Shown piece by piece: positions 35,092-42,377 of a stretch of 43,679 nucleotides of DNA. The stretch comes from Sphingobacterium alkalisoli (lineage in GTDB: Bacteria; Bacteroidota; Bacteroidia; Sphingobacteriales; Sphingobacteriaceae). Position numbers and translations under genes: made by a program. The stretch spans positions 1 to 43,679 of the forward strand of contig NZ_SUKA01000013.1 in NCBI RefSeq assembly GCF_005049105.1, read 5' to 3'. The notes under the pieces are model-generated. The model had not been told where the DNA came from. It did no database searches and saw only the letters and a program-made list of their open reading frames with translations. Within the stretch, counting starts at the first letter, position 1, and each line of letters begins with the position of its first letter.

Positions 35092-35259
35092 ATCATACAT
35101 TGAACTCAGTGTCGGATCCCAGGTCGCCTCCAGGTTGCCCGCGTCGACCAGTGCGGCCGGTGCTCCACCTGCCAGAAAAAAACCATCACTGATCCATACT
35201 TTGGAATAATTCAGCGCATAATCCGGATAGTCGCCGGTCAACGCCAGTTGCAATTTCCT
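35092..35259 (-). pseudogene. Fragment of a DUF6266-like gene
   Basis: The minus-strand frame reads KLQLALTGDYPDYALNYSKV then WISDGFFLAGGAP and LVDAGNLEATWDPT, ending in TGA after DT. The pattern (T-G-x-Y-P-x-Y-x-L-N-Y-S-K-V-x-I-S-x-G, then a short beta segment and A-T-W) matches the middle of DUF6266-family proteins (about 210 residues) common in Sphingobacteriaceae. The N-terminal half and the end are absent, so it is a remnant. Confidence 0.55.
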
Positions 35260-35343
35260 ATATTATAATTGAAGAAAGCCAATGTTTTTACAAAACATTC
35301 AATCATAACAGAAGAAAAGTTGTATTTGTATTGATGGATCCCA

Positions 35344-35575
35344 TCAAACCGCAAAACACGTATAAGGGGATTCGTCAGCTATCTCTACGGGAGTTTTTGT
35401 TAATGGAAAGTTTTTGACCACTACACACTGAGCTTCTTCCGGTTTTGTTCTACCTTTCTTCGGCCCAATAGGCGAGCATTTTCGGCCTGTACAAAAAAAG
35501 TCAAGATGCACCGCACCGTGTGGTCTGCCAACGTTGGTAAATCGCCGAAAGAAAACTCTTCCTCACCCCCGAGTA
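35344..35575 (-). pseudogene. Degenerate coding remnant of unknown family
   Basis: The minus strand reads FSFGDLPTLADHTVRCILTF then FVQAENARLLGRRKVEQNRK and stops at TAG (35421-35423). Shifting one frame lets it continue as VVKNFPLTKTPVEIADESPY and end at 35344. The LPTLADHTV part resembles the end of DUF6266-like proteins, which would make this a second degraded copy next to the fragment at 35092. I do not recognise the rest. Confidence 0.35.
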
Positions 35576-35615
35576 CATGGTGGCATGGTCTCCAGTGCTA
35601 AGAAGATAGCAAAAT

Positions 35616-35865
35616 AACGGTACTTTAAATAAGATATACGTAATTATAGTTTAATTTAACGTTGTAATCTACTAGATTACCGATATTCCAAAACGTTATA
35701 CCGTTATTTTATTCAAAAATTACGTTAAGTGGAGTTATTTTTAAGTTACTTTAATTTGTATTAACGTTTATATAAAAAATTACAACGTACCTATATTTCA
35801 TAATATCGTAACTTCAAAAAATATTAACGGCATATTAGTATACAATTACATCATATTTCCTCGAA
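35616..35865. other. AT-rich region dotted with AACGTT/ACGTTA motifs
   Basis: About 250 bases, very AT-rich, upstream of the Fn3-like gene. AACG or its complement CGTT recurs about nine times: AACGG at 35616 and 35826, AACGTT at 35658, 35692 and 35763, CGTTA at 35702, ACGTTA at 35722, AACGTA at 35784 and CGTAA at 35807. No coding frame. It could be a binding-site cluster or simply low-complexity DNA between islands. Confidence 0.5.
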
Positions 35866-36429
35866 ATGAGTGTCATTCACTTCCACGCTCCCACTCCATC
35901 GCTTTCAGAAGTGGAAAGTGCCTATAATGAATATTTGAGGAACTTGGCACAAGTTAACTGGACGCACGGACGCGTCGACAGGGAGCTCAAACGAGAGAGT
36001 AAGGCACGCTTAGCCACTTTATTAGGCGAGCTGGCGGCTCATGTCAATTTTGTGGCCAAAGGGAAATTGTCTATCCTATATACATCGGGGTTCCCCGTAT
36101 TTACAGGACGGAAGAAGGGAACTGTCCCCGGCGTACCTACCGGCGGTCGGCTTTCTGATGGGCAACTATTCGACGAAGTCCGTTTCGATTTCAATCCGTT
36201 GGGCAGAGATCTGACCTATGAGTGCAAGTATGCGGTATGGACGTCATATAATGAAGTTGAACCCCATTCGCCAGAACTTCAGTGGGAGCATTCACTATTT
36301 ACTACCCGATCTCGGAATAACGTGCTTAAAGGTATACCGTCCCGATCAACAGTTTTCATTAAGGTACGTGCTATAAACAGCTACGGAACCGGAGACTGGA
36401 GCGATGTTGTGAGTTTGAGGGTACGGTAG
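35866..36429 (+). CDS. Fibronectin type III-like small protein of unknown function
   Basis: 187 residues. N-terminal helical part (about 10-65, ESAYNEYLRNLAQVNWTHGR, SKARLATLLGELAAHVNFVA) then a LYTSGFPV turn, followed by a C-terminal fibronectin III-like domain (about 85-187, KYAVWTSYNEVEPHSPELQW, STVFIKVRAINSYGTGDWSD) ending WSDVVSLRVR. This layout matches a Bacteroidota family of small helical-plus-Fn3 proteins that often sit near DUF6266 genes; fragments of such genes lie just to the left. There is no signal peptide. Function unknown. Confidence 0.75.
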   Translation: MSVIHFHAPTPSLSEVESAYNEYLRNLAQVNWTHGRVDRELKRESKARLATLLGELAAHVNFVAKGKLSILYTSGFPVFTGRKKGTVPGVPTGGRLSDGQLFDEVRFDFNPLGRDLTYECKYAVWTSYNEVEPHSPELQWEHSLFTTRSRNNVLKGIPSRSTVFIKVRAINSYGTGDWSDVVSLRVR

Positions 36430-36508
36430 GGTTTTAGGAAGGTACATCATCCAGTTTACTTTCGATGATTTGTTTATTAGTAATACAATAACATGGGATC
36501 AAGGAAGG

Positions 36509-36747
36509 CTAACTATTCGACATACTTTGGCATTTTCATGTTACGCATCGCTTCAGTTGACGGATAGCGCAATGTGTAATCGAGCTTTTGCAGGTCAAAG
36601 AGACTCAGATCATAACGTTTAAGAATCATATTCCGCTCGTTTACAACTTCATGAGGATACTTCGCCAGTGTATCAGCGTTAATAATAAAAAAGGAAATTG
36701 TATCTTTTGGAATCCCTTTGTAAATTTTTTCCCAAGAAAGATCACCT
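36509..36747 (-). pseudogene. Truncated copy of the small lipoprotein gene (3' half)
   Basis: Matches 5570-5812 with a 3-base deletion (GGATACATTTT becomes GGCATTTT) and scattered substitutions. It keeps the stop codon and about the last 79 codons (INADTLAKYP region onward) but lacks the signal peptide, start and promoter. At 36748 it is joined directly to a truncated copy of the AAA ATPase gene. Confidence 0.9.
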
Positions 36748-37235
36748 CAGCTCTATTAGTACAAAAAACCAAAGAGCCATAACGGGATCTTATGATGAAA
36801 ACCGTGCGTAATGTCGTCTGAAGCAAAATATGCCTTATCAACTCCTTTAATCTGTTTCTCTGTTTTATCTTTACCACCAATTTCAAAGGTATATTGATTG
36901 TCCACCGTAAAATCTCCCTGTTCGGCATAGCTGAGGTCGTGCGCATACCCAACTTGGTTAGCAAAAAACGTTTCACGAAGATTTCTGCGATTCGCATTTT
37001 CCTTTGCCAGCAAATAAATAAGATTCGTGTTTTCGAGATAAATTTTCGATGGCTTTTGCAACAGACTGATTTCTTCCCCGTATTTGAAAAGATTCGTGGT
37101 TAAATTTACTTCCCTAGTTTTGTCTGTATGTTGAGCCAATAAATCGACTAAGGTTATCCGTTCAAATCGAACACCTGTTTCGATAGCCAGATATTCCCCT
37201 AAATGAAAACCCCTGCATAGTATAGGTCACAGCCC
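36748..37235 (-). pseudogene. Truncated, internally deleted copy of AAA ATPase paralogue 1
   Basis: Nearly identical to 10793-11579, minus an in-frame deletion of 300 bases (100 codons; EVN is joined to LTTNLF near 37105) and with one extra C (ATTCCCCTAAATG) that shifts the frame at the 5' side. The longest remaining frame (36756-37139, 127 residues) keeps the C-terminal FEIGGKDK motif and the IPLWLFGFLY end but lacks Walker A and B. Non-functional as an ATPase. A peptide with only the C-terminal domain could still be made if transcribed. Confidence 0.9.
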
Positions 37236-37444
37236 GCTAGTTCTAAAATAATTTCTATATATTTATTAAAAATAGCTACGTACCATGCATACAACAACAT
37301 CCCTTTCTCCTTTATACAGTATCGCAAAGAGTTTACCAACTCATCACAGTAGATCTCTCGCACAAATACATCTATCCAATGTACTGTAGCAAAACTCGTA
37401 AAGTACATACCTTCCGGATTATGAAACTTGTATTTTCTGGACAT
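37236..37444 (-). pseudogene. 5' fragment of a REP-associated tyrosine (Y1/IS200-like) transposase
   Basis: Starts MSRKYKFHNPEGMYFTSFAT then WIDVFVREIYCDELVNSLRY and KEKGMLLYAW, the typical first 55 residues of Bacteroidota REP-associated Y1 transposases. The place where the catalytic His-x-His (HUH) motif should be reads NKYIEII, so both histidines are gone, and the catalytic Tyr half is missing. The fragment ends at the junction with the ATPase copy. It is a dead transposase remnant at a rearrangement border. Confidence 0.8.
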
Positions 37445-37593
37445 TTACCTAAAGTAATAAAAACGCACGATAATTAAAAGTAAGAGGCAGCTGGAAATGA
37501 GGGAAGAAACATCAAGCACCGGAAACATTCCAGCGCTAGCTGGGGAACATTGCAGGAAGTTCTTTAAATCAGAAACAATTAATCCTTCCATAT

Positions 37594-37839
37594 ATCGTGT
37601 TGTCCAATAAACAATTGAAGATTATTTCGTAAATTCGTAATTAAAGAGATTAAGATGACACACGCTGAAAGACATATTATTGAAACATATTCGGGACTTT
37701 TCGAAAGCTTGAGTTCGATTAGTAAGCTTGAATTGCTTGAAAAACTCGCAAAATCCATCAGGAAAGATAACAAAACCAAAGAAAAAGAGTTCTTCAAATC
37801 GTTTGGGGCTTTTGCATCTGATAAGTCGGCAGAAGAAAT
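37594..37839. repeat. Duplicated antitoxin segment, copy 2 (matches 8861-9106)
   Basis: The intact partner of the gap-free 246-base match with 8861-9106; it contains the vapBC promoter region and the first 62 antitoxin codons. Near the start codon the direct repeat TTCGTAAATTCGTAATTAAA gives a possible operator. Confidence 0.92.
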
Positions 37840-37894
37840 CGCGAAAGAGATTAAGGAAAGTAGAAGGTTTAGAGATAAAGACTTAAAGTTATAG
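37655..37894 (+). CDS. VapB-like antitoxin
   Basis: 79 residues, 4 nt before a PIN-domain toxin gene. Helical N-terminus (TYSGLFESLSSISKLELLEK), then KDNKTKEKEFFKSFGAFASD and a charged tail AKEIKESRRFRDKDLKL. This is the standard Bacteroidota antitoxin type that precedes PIN toxins. It should bind VapC through the C-terminal tail and repress its own promoter. The first 62 codons are duplicated at 8922. Confidence 0.85.
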   Translation: MTHAERHIIETYSGLFESLSSISKLELLEKLAKSIRKDNKTKEKEFFKSFGAFASDKSAEEIAKEIKESRRFRDKDLKL

Positions 37895-37898
37895 CTCC

Positions 37899-38309
37899 AT
37901 GCAATATTTACTTGATACAAATATTTGCATATTTTTTCTACGTGGGAAACTCAATCTCGATGAAATTATAAGAGAAAAGGGAGTTGAAAATTGCTTTATT
38001 TCTGAGCTTACCGTATTCGAACTTCGATATGGAGCGGAAAACAGCGATAACTCGAAAAAATCGCATGAGGCTGTAGATAGATTTGTGAAAGGTTTATCTA
38101 TCATTCCAATTTTTGGTTCTGTAAAGCAATATGCCCAGACTAAGGTATTCCTTAGAAAAAACGGTACTCCGATGCATGATGAATTCGATTTGATAATCGG
38201 GGTAACTGCGCTTGCTAATCAATTAACGTTGGTTACAGACAACGTCAAAGATTTCAGATACATAAAAGACCTAAAAATTGAAAACTGGTTCGAAAGAAGT
38301 AAGCAATAA
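37899..38309 (+). CDS. VapC-like PIN-domain ribonuclease toxin
   Basis: 136 residues. PIN-domain acidic residues are in place: Asp6 (MQYLLDTNICIFFLRGK), Glu41 (TVFELRYGA), Asp97 (HDEFDLIIGVTALA) and Asp114 (LVTDNVKDF). Closest in style to type II VapC RNases (Mg-dependent cleavage of tRNA or rRNA). It starts 4 nt after the antitoxin stop, so the two are co-translated. All catalytic acids are present, so it should be active. Confidence 0.92.
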   Translation: MQYLLDTNICIFFLRGKLNLDEIIREKGVENCFISELTVFELRYGAENSDNSKKSHEAVDRFVKGLSIIPIFGSVKQYAQTKVFLRKNGTPMHDEFDLIIGVTALANQLTLVTDNVKDFRYIKDLKIENWFERSKQ

Positions 38310-38386
38310 GTTACGCAACTTATTTTAACGGACACGAAGCAACAGTTTAAACGGATCTGAAATTTGTTTATTAATTTAGTTTCACC

Positions 38387-38445
38387 CATCATCCAGTGCT
38401 AAGAAAGTATTCTTGAAGGCCAAGGAAACATCATCCAGCGCTAAG
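38387..38445. repeat. Short direct repeat upstream of the Wzi-like gene
   Basis: CATCATCCAGTGCTAAG (38387-38403) recurs as CATCATCCAGCGCTAAG (38429-38445), 42 bases apart with one mismatch. A 12-base piece, TCCAGTGCTAAG, also occurs at 35591-35602. It may be a duplication scar or a regulatory site. The flanking sequence has no gene. Confidence 0.55.
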
Positions 38446-38565
38446 GATATTACCGGAGGGCCTCTTCTTACCAAAAAAAGCTTCACAGTTCCTTTAAAAT
38501 TTCCTTCAATTCGCCTCATATTACTACAAAAAAATGTATCTTTAAACAGTGAAAAATACCGCCCA

Positions 38566-40104
38566 ATGAAAATATCTTCCTACCTAACCTTATTTGTGCT
38601 ACTATTTGCATCGACGATCCAATTTAGCCATGCACAAGACAAAAAAAACACAAATCTAGAGCTCGAATTACATGGGGGCTATACCAGTAATGGTGTTGTT
38701 CCATTTTGGATGCGCTCCAACCAGTATGGATCCGTTCCATTGGATGGAGGATCAGGAAGCTTCGTGGTACGGGCGAACAAAACCTACCGGCAGCCAGGCG
38801 AATGGCAGGGCAGAAAAACGGATAGCATATCGTTATGGGATTGGGGATATGGACTGGAAGCACGCACCAACGTAGGGCGCGAGATCAATCTGCAATTGAT
38901 CGATGCACACGCCAAGGTTCGTTTTGCAATGTTTGAAGTGAAGGCCGGCCGCAGTAAAGATGTGATGGGGCTAAATGGAGATACGCTGCTTACTTCTGGA
39001 AACTTTTCCGTATCGGGCAATGCACTGGGTGTACCAAAGATTGACATCAGCATCCCGGAATACTATCGCTTACCTTGGTTCGGAGGTTTATTCTCCTTTA
39101 AAGGTAATTTTGCGAATGGATACATGGGGAAGATGGAGATAGATAAAGCGCTATTTGCAGATCAAAACTCAGATACGCAGCAACCAACCTTTCTCCACCA
39201 AAAATCGCTATATGGACGTTTGGCAAAACCACATTGGAAACTGGAACTTTATGGAGGATTTAACCACCAGGCACAATGGGGAAGCGAACGGGAGGTATAT
39301 GGCAGTAAATACGAATTGAGTTTTATTGAGTCCCTATTTCATGTAGCTGTTGGTAAAGCCTATGGTGGAGGTGGAAGCGGGGTTCCACGATCAAAAGTTG
39401 GCAATCACCAGGGATCTCTTGATCTAGGAGCTTCCTATAATTTTGGAGCTATTAGTATTATGGCTTATCGCCAAAATTTCTACGATGTAGGTGCTCTTTC
39501 CAAGTTAGCCAATATTAAAGATGGTTTAAATGGGATCACATTAACAAATAACCAGTATAAGCAAAGTGATCGTTTATGGGACTGGGATAAGGTATTAGTG
39601 GAATTATTTTATTCTAAAGATCAGGCGGGATACCCTTGGTCTAAGCCTACTAAATCTGGCGATGAAGATTATTATAATAATTTTTTCTATACCGAAGGGT
39701 GGTCCTATTTGAATAAAGGAATGGGAAGCCCATTAATTATCACAGCCCATACGGCTAGTGAGGGTCAGATAAGCTATCCTAAAGAATACTTCATAAGCAA
39801 CCGAGTGGTCGCGGGACATATTGGTTTTTCGGGACATATCCATAAATGGAACTTGCTAACCAAGCTGACTTATGCCAAGCATTACGGAACGTTCAGCACG
39901 AGCGAGTATGGTGGGTCTTTAGGTCAAATACGGAATCCTCCTGCCTACGGTATATTCACTCCTGTCTCACAATTTTCTGCAATTGTACAAGGTGAGCGTC
40001 TCTTATCCCGAAGGCTCTATATAGGGGGTACATTAGGATTAGATCAAGGAAAATTGTTGGATAATAGCCTGGGATTAGCCCTGCAACTACGAAAGACATT
40101 CTAG
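38566..40104 (+). CDS. Wzi-like capsule assembly outer-membrane protein
   Basis: 512 residues from ATG 38566, where MKISSYLTLFVLLFASTIQF forms a signal peptide cut after SHAQ; a longer frame from 38413 has no signal at its start. The mature part begins LELELHGGYTSNGVVPFWMR and has alternating aromatic strands ending ALQLRKTF, as expected of an 18-stranded Wzi-type barrel. Internal GRSKDVMGLNGDTLLTSG and IPEYYRLPWFGGLFSFKGNF are typical of the family. Wzi anchors or organises capsular polysaccharide at the cell surface. This fits its position beside nucleotide-sugar genes, although it is on the opposite strand. Confidence 0.88.
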   Translation: MKISSYLTLFVLLFASTIQFSHAQDKKNTNLELELHGGYTSNGVVPFWMRSNQYGSVPLDGGSGSFVVRANKTYRQPGEWQGRKTDSISLWDWGYGLEARTNVGREINLQLIDAHAKVRFAMFEVKAGRSKDVMGLNGDTLLTSGNFSVSGNALGVPKIDISIPEYYRLPWFGGLFSFKGNFANGYMGKMEIDKALFADQNSDTQQPTFLHQKSLYGRLAKPHWKLELYGGFNHQAQWGSEREVYGSKYELSFIESLFHVAVGKAYGGGGSGVPRSKVGNHQGSLDLGASYNFGAISIMAYRQNFYDVGALSKLANIKDGLNGITLTNNQYKQSDRLWDWDKVLVELFYSKDQAGYPWSKPTKSGDEDYYNNFFYTEGWSYLNKGMGSPLIITAHTASEGQISYPKEYFISNRVVAGHIGFSGHIHKWNLLTKLTYAKHYGTFSTSEYGGSLGQIRNPPAYGIFTPVSQFSAIVQGERLLSRRLYIGGTLGLDQGKLLDNSLGLALQLRKTF

Positions 40105-40114
40105 TGCAAAAAAG

Positions 40115-40477
40115 CTAATTTTCTTTGATTGTAATATGGAGACTGGTTAGTTGAATCGATATCTCCGCACTTTTAGCTTTAAGATCCTGACAGGTATCTA
40201 CTTCTAAAAAACCTGCTTCAACAGCGGTATTTAGTAAACCCGTAAGCTGGTTTACTTCCTGATAGGCAAGGTTGATAAAACTCAGTTTATCTGCTTTTTC
40301 TTCGCTGTTCATTGCCCGTTTTATATTAGCGGTAATACTTAAAACGGCGCGCATAATATCTCCCGTCAAGCCATATCGTACTTCTACCGGAAAATTGGCA
40401 GTAATATACGCAATTTCTTTAGCTAACTCTATGGCTAACTTCCAAAGCTCTACCTTTTCAAAATTAAACAACCCCAT
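40115..40477 (-). CDS. Four-helix bundle protein (23S rRNA IVS / S23 family)
   Basis: 120 residues, all helical: FEKVELWKLAIELAKEIAYI, FPVEVRYGLTGDIMRAVLSI, NIKRAMNSEEKADKLSFINL, YQEVNQLTGLLNTAVEAGFL. This matches the four-helix bundle family, though the usual N-I-A-E-G-x-x-R turn reads NIKRAMN. Such proteins are often found within polysaccharide gene clusters in Bacteroidota; the molecular role is unknown. The gene converges on the Wzi-like gene with only 10 nt between the stops. Confidence 0.85.
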   Translation of the reverse strand: MGLFNFEKVELWKLAIELAKEIAYITANFPVEVRYGLTGDIMRAVLSITANIKRAMNSEEKADKLSFINLAYQEVNQLTGLLNTAVEAGFLEVDTCQDLKAKSAEISIQLTSLHITIKEN

Positions 40478-40524
40478 ACCCTACGCTCCTTGATCATAAA
40501 CTCAATGCTGAACTGCACCTCGAG

Positions 40525-40947
40525 TTATTTACTTCCCCGTTCTTTTTCTGCCACCGTTTTACGTAAACCGTGGCTTGAAAAGCGGTGGCTTCGTTTATTG
40601 AAATAAATCTCTATCCCCTCCTCCATACAGTATCTACGATCGGAAAAATCCTCATCCCAGTACTCCTCGCCGATGATACGCAGGTCAATCGGCAACGACC
40701 TAATCATATCGACCAGGTCCTGCTCTGTCTCATAAGGAATGATCTCGTCCACGTAACGGCATCCATCCAACTGTATATAGCGTTCTACTATAGACTGTAT
40801 TGGCTTTCTTTTCGCTGGGGCCACAGCGGAAGGATCGGTATTCAGACCTACAATCAAATAATCGCAATAACGCTTGGCCTCCTCCAACATCATAATGTGA
40901 CCTGCATGTAGCAGGTCAAATATACCAAAAGTTATACCTATTTTCAT
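40525..40947 (-). CDS. TagD-like cytidylyltransferase-family protein (copy 1)
   Basis: 140 residues. Nucleotidyltransferase signature GIFDLLHAGH (8-17) with the HxGH motif that binds the nucleotide triphosphate, then YLIVGLNTDPSAVAPAKRKP and ERYIQLDGCRYVDEIIPYET. Near the C-terminus HRFSSHGLRK occupies the place of the ISTT-type motif of glycerol-3-phosphate cytidylyltransferase. It probably activates an alcohol or sugar phosphate with CTP or ATP for surface polymer synthesis; the substrate is not readable. It is 8 nt downstream of a close paralogue and probably in the same operon as rfbA. Confidence 0.88.
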   Translation of the reverse strand: MKIGITFGIFDLLHAGHIMMLEEAKRYCDYLIVGLNTDPSAVAPAKRKPIQSIVERYIQLDGCRYVDEIIPYETEQDLVDMIRSLPIDLRIIGEEYWDEDFSDRRYCMEEGIEIYFNKRSHRFSSHGLRKTVAEKERGSK

Positions 40948-40955
40948 GCTTATTG

Positions 40956-41423
40956 CTATTTTCCGTTTTCCTTTTCAGCTACAGATTTTCGAAGCCCAGA
41001 GCTGGAGAAACGGTGATCGCGGCCATTAAAATACAATTCTATTCCCTTGTCTTCACAATACTGGCGTCCTGTAAAATTCTTAGTCATATATTCATCCCCT
41101 ACGATACGTACATCCAATTTGTAAGAGCGGAGAATATCTTCTAGATCCTGCTCTGTGGCATAGGGCACGATTTCATCTACGTATTTACAGCCTTTAAGCT
41201 GTATATAACGCTCGACAACAGTCTGCACCGGTTTGTTTTTCTCCGGTCGATCCAAGGTGGGATCCGTTTGCAAACCGCAAATTAAATAATCACACTGCGT
41301 TTTCGCTTCTTCGAGCATTTTAATATGACCAGCGTGTAGCAGATCAAAGGCTGAAAAGGTAATCCCTATTTTAGGAAATTCTTTTCTTTCTTTCTGTACA
41401 ATGATTTCAGACATGTTTTTCAT
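40956..41423 (-). CDS. TagD-like cytidylyltransferase-family protein (copy 2)
   Basis: 155 residues, about 15 longer at the N-terminus than copy 1 (alternative start at 41414). Signature AFDLLHAGHIKMLEEAK (HAGH at 30-33), with Ser in place of the usual Gly before the motif (TFSAFD instead of TFGIFD). The end HRFSSSGLRK matches copy 1, and much of the remaining length is similar (VVERYIQLKGCKYVDEIVPY). It is a tandem duplicate with retained active-site histidines, so both are probably functional, perhaps with different substrates. Confidence 0.88.
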   Translation of the reverse strand: MKNMSEIIVQKERKEFPKIGITFSAFDLLHAGHIKMLEEAKTQCDYLICGLQTDPTLDRPEKNKPVQTVVERYIQLKGCKYVDEIVPYATEQDLEDILRSYKLDVRIVGDEYMTKNFTGRQYCEDKGIELYFNGRDHRFSSSGLRKSVAEKENGK

Positions 41424-41480
41424 GTTAAAAACGAATTTTTATACCTAGATGTTCAATAAAATAAGTTCATATTAATTATA

Positions 41481-42335
41481 CTACAAGTGCAACAGATATT
41501 CTCCATACCCACTCTTTCGTAATGGCTCAGCAATAGCATGTAATTCCGCTTTATTGATATAGCCCATACGATAGGCCACCTCTTCGATAGATCCAATTTT
41601 CATACCCTGCCGCTCCTCAATAACCTGTACAAATTGGCCGGCCTGCATTAAGGACTGGATAGTTCCTGTATCAAGCCACGCTGTTCCCCGATCAAATACG
41701 CCAACTTTCAATTTACCGCGTTCAAGATATACTTTATTGACATCCGTAATTTCCAGTTCTCCCCGGTGCGATGGCTGGATATTCTTTGCGATCTCAACGA
41801 CATCATTGTCATAAAAGTAAAGACCCGGTACCGCATAATTTGATTTCGGTTCCTTAGGTTTTTCTTCAATGGACACCACTTTATTGTCACTGTCGAATTC
41901 CACAACACCGTAGCGTTCCGGATCCTGTACCTGGTAGGCGAATACATAACCGCCATCGGGATCCGCACAGGATTGCAGAAGCTTCGACATACCCGAGCCA
42001 TGGAAAATATTATCCCCCAAGATCAGTGCGACTTTGTCATTACCAATAAATTCCTCACCCAATATAAAAGCCTGTGCTAGACCGTCTGGAGAAGGTTGTA
42101 CTTTATATGTAAACTTACAGCCTATCTGTGATCCATCACCAAGCAGCTTTTCAAAGTTTGGCAGATCCTGAGGGGTAGAAATAATCAGGATTTCATTAAT
42201 TCCAGCTAACATCAATGTGGATAGTGGATAATAGATCATTGGCTTGTCATACACCGGCATCAATTGTTTGGAAACTGCTAGCGTCAATGGATGTAAACGT
42301 GTACCGGATCCTCCGGCTAATATAATTCCTTTCAT
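41481..42335 (-). CDS. rfbA: Glucose-1-phosphate thymidylyltransferase
   Basis: 284 residues, full length. It starts MKGIILAGGSGTRLHPLTLA with the GGxGTRL-P-T nucleotide-binding loop, followed by SKQLMPVYDKPMIYYPL, ALILGDNIFHGSG, EEKPKEPKSNYAVPGLYFYD and GTAWLDTGT. It makes dTDP-glucose from dTTP and glucose-1-phosphate, the first step of the dTDP-L-rhamnose pathway, in the cytoplasm. The operon neighbours rfbD and rfbC belong to the same pathway; rfbB (4,6-dehydratase) is not in the window and may lie to the right. Confidence 0.97.
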   Translation of the reverse strand: MKGIILAGGSGTRLHPLTLAVSKQLMPVYDKPMIYYPLSTLMLAGINEILIISTPQDLPNFEKLLGDGSQIGCKFTYKVQPSPDGLAQAFILGEEFIGNDKVALILGDNIFHGSGMSKLLQSCADPDGGYVFAYQVQDPERYGVVEFDSDNKVVSIEEKPKEPKSNYAVPGLYFYDNDVVEIAKNIQPSHRGELEITDVNKVYLERGKLKVGVFDRGTAWLDTGTIQSLMQAGQFVQVIEERQGMKIGSIEEVAYRMGYINKAELHAIAEPLRKSGYGEYLLHL

Positions 42336-42377
42336 TTTGGTGACTTGTAATATGTGACTAGTGACTCGATTTCTTAT

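Noticed and set aside
34950..35192. Frame of 80 codons overlapping the end of the TlpA-like gene
   Set aside because: Composition (many Pro, Arg, Ser) is unlike a real protein; it covers the hairpins and the opposite strand shows a DUF6266-like fragment.
36756..37139. 127-residue frame as a functional small gene
   Set aside because: It is the C-terminal remnant of an ATPase copy with a 300-base deletion and lacks Walker motifs; kept as a pseudogene.
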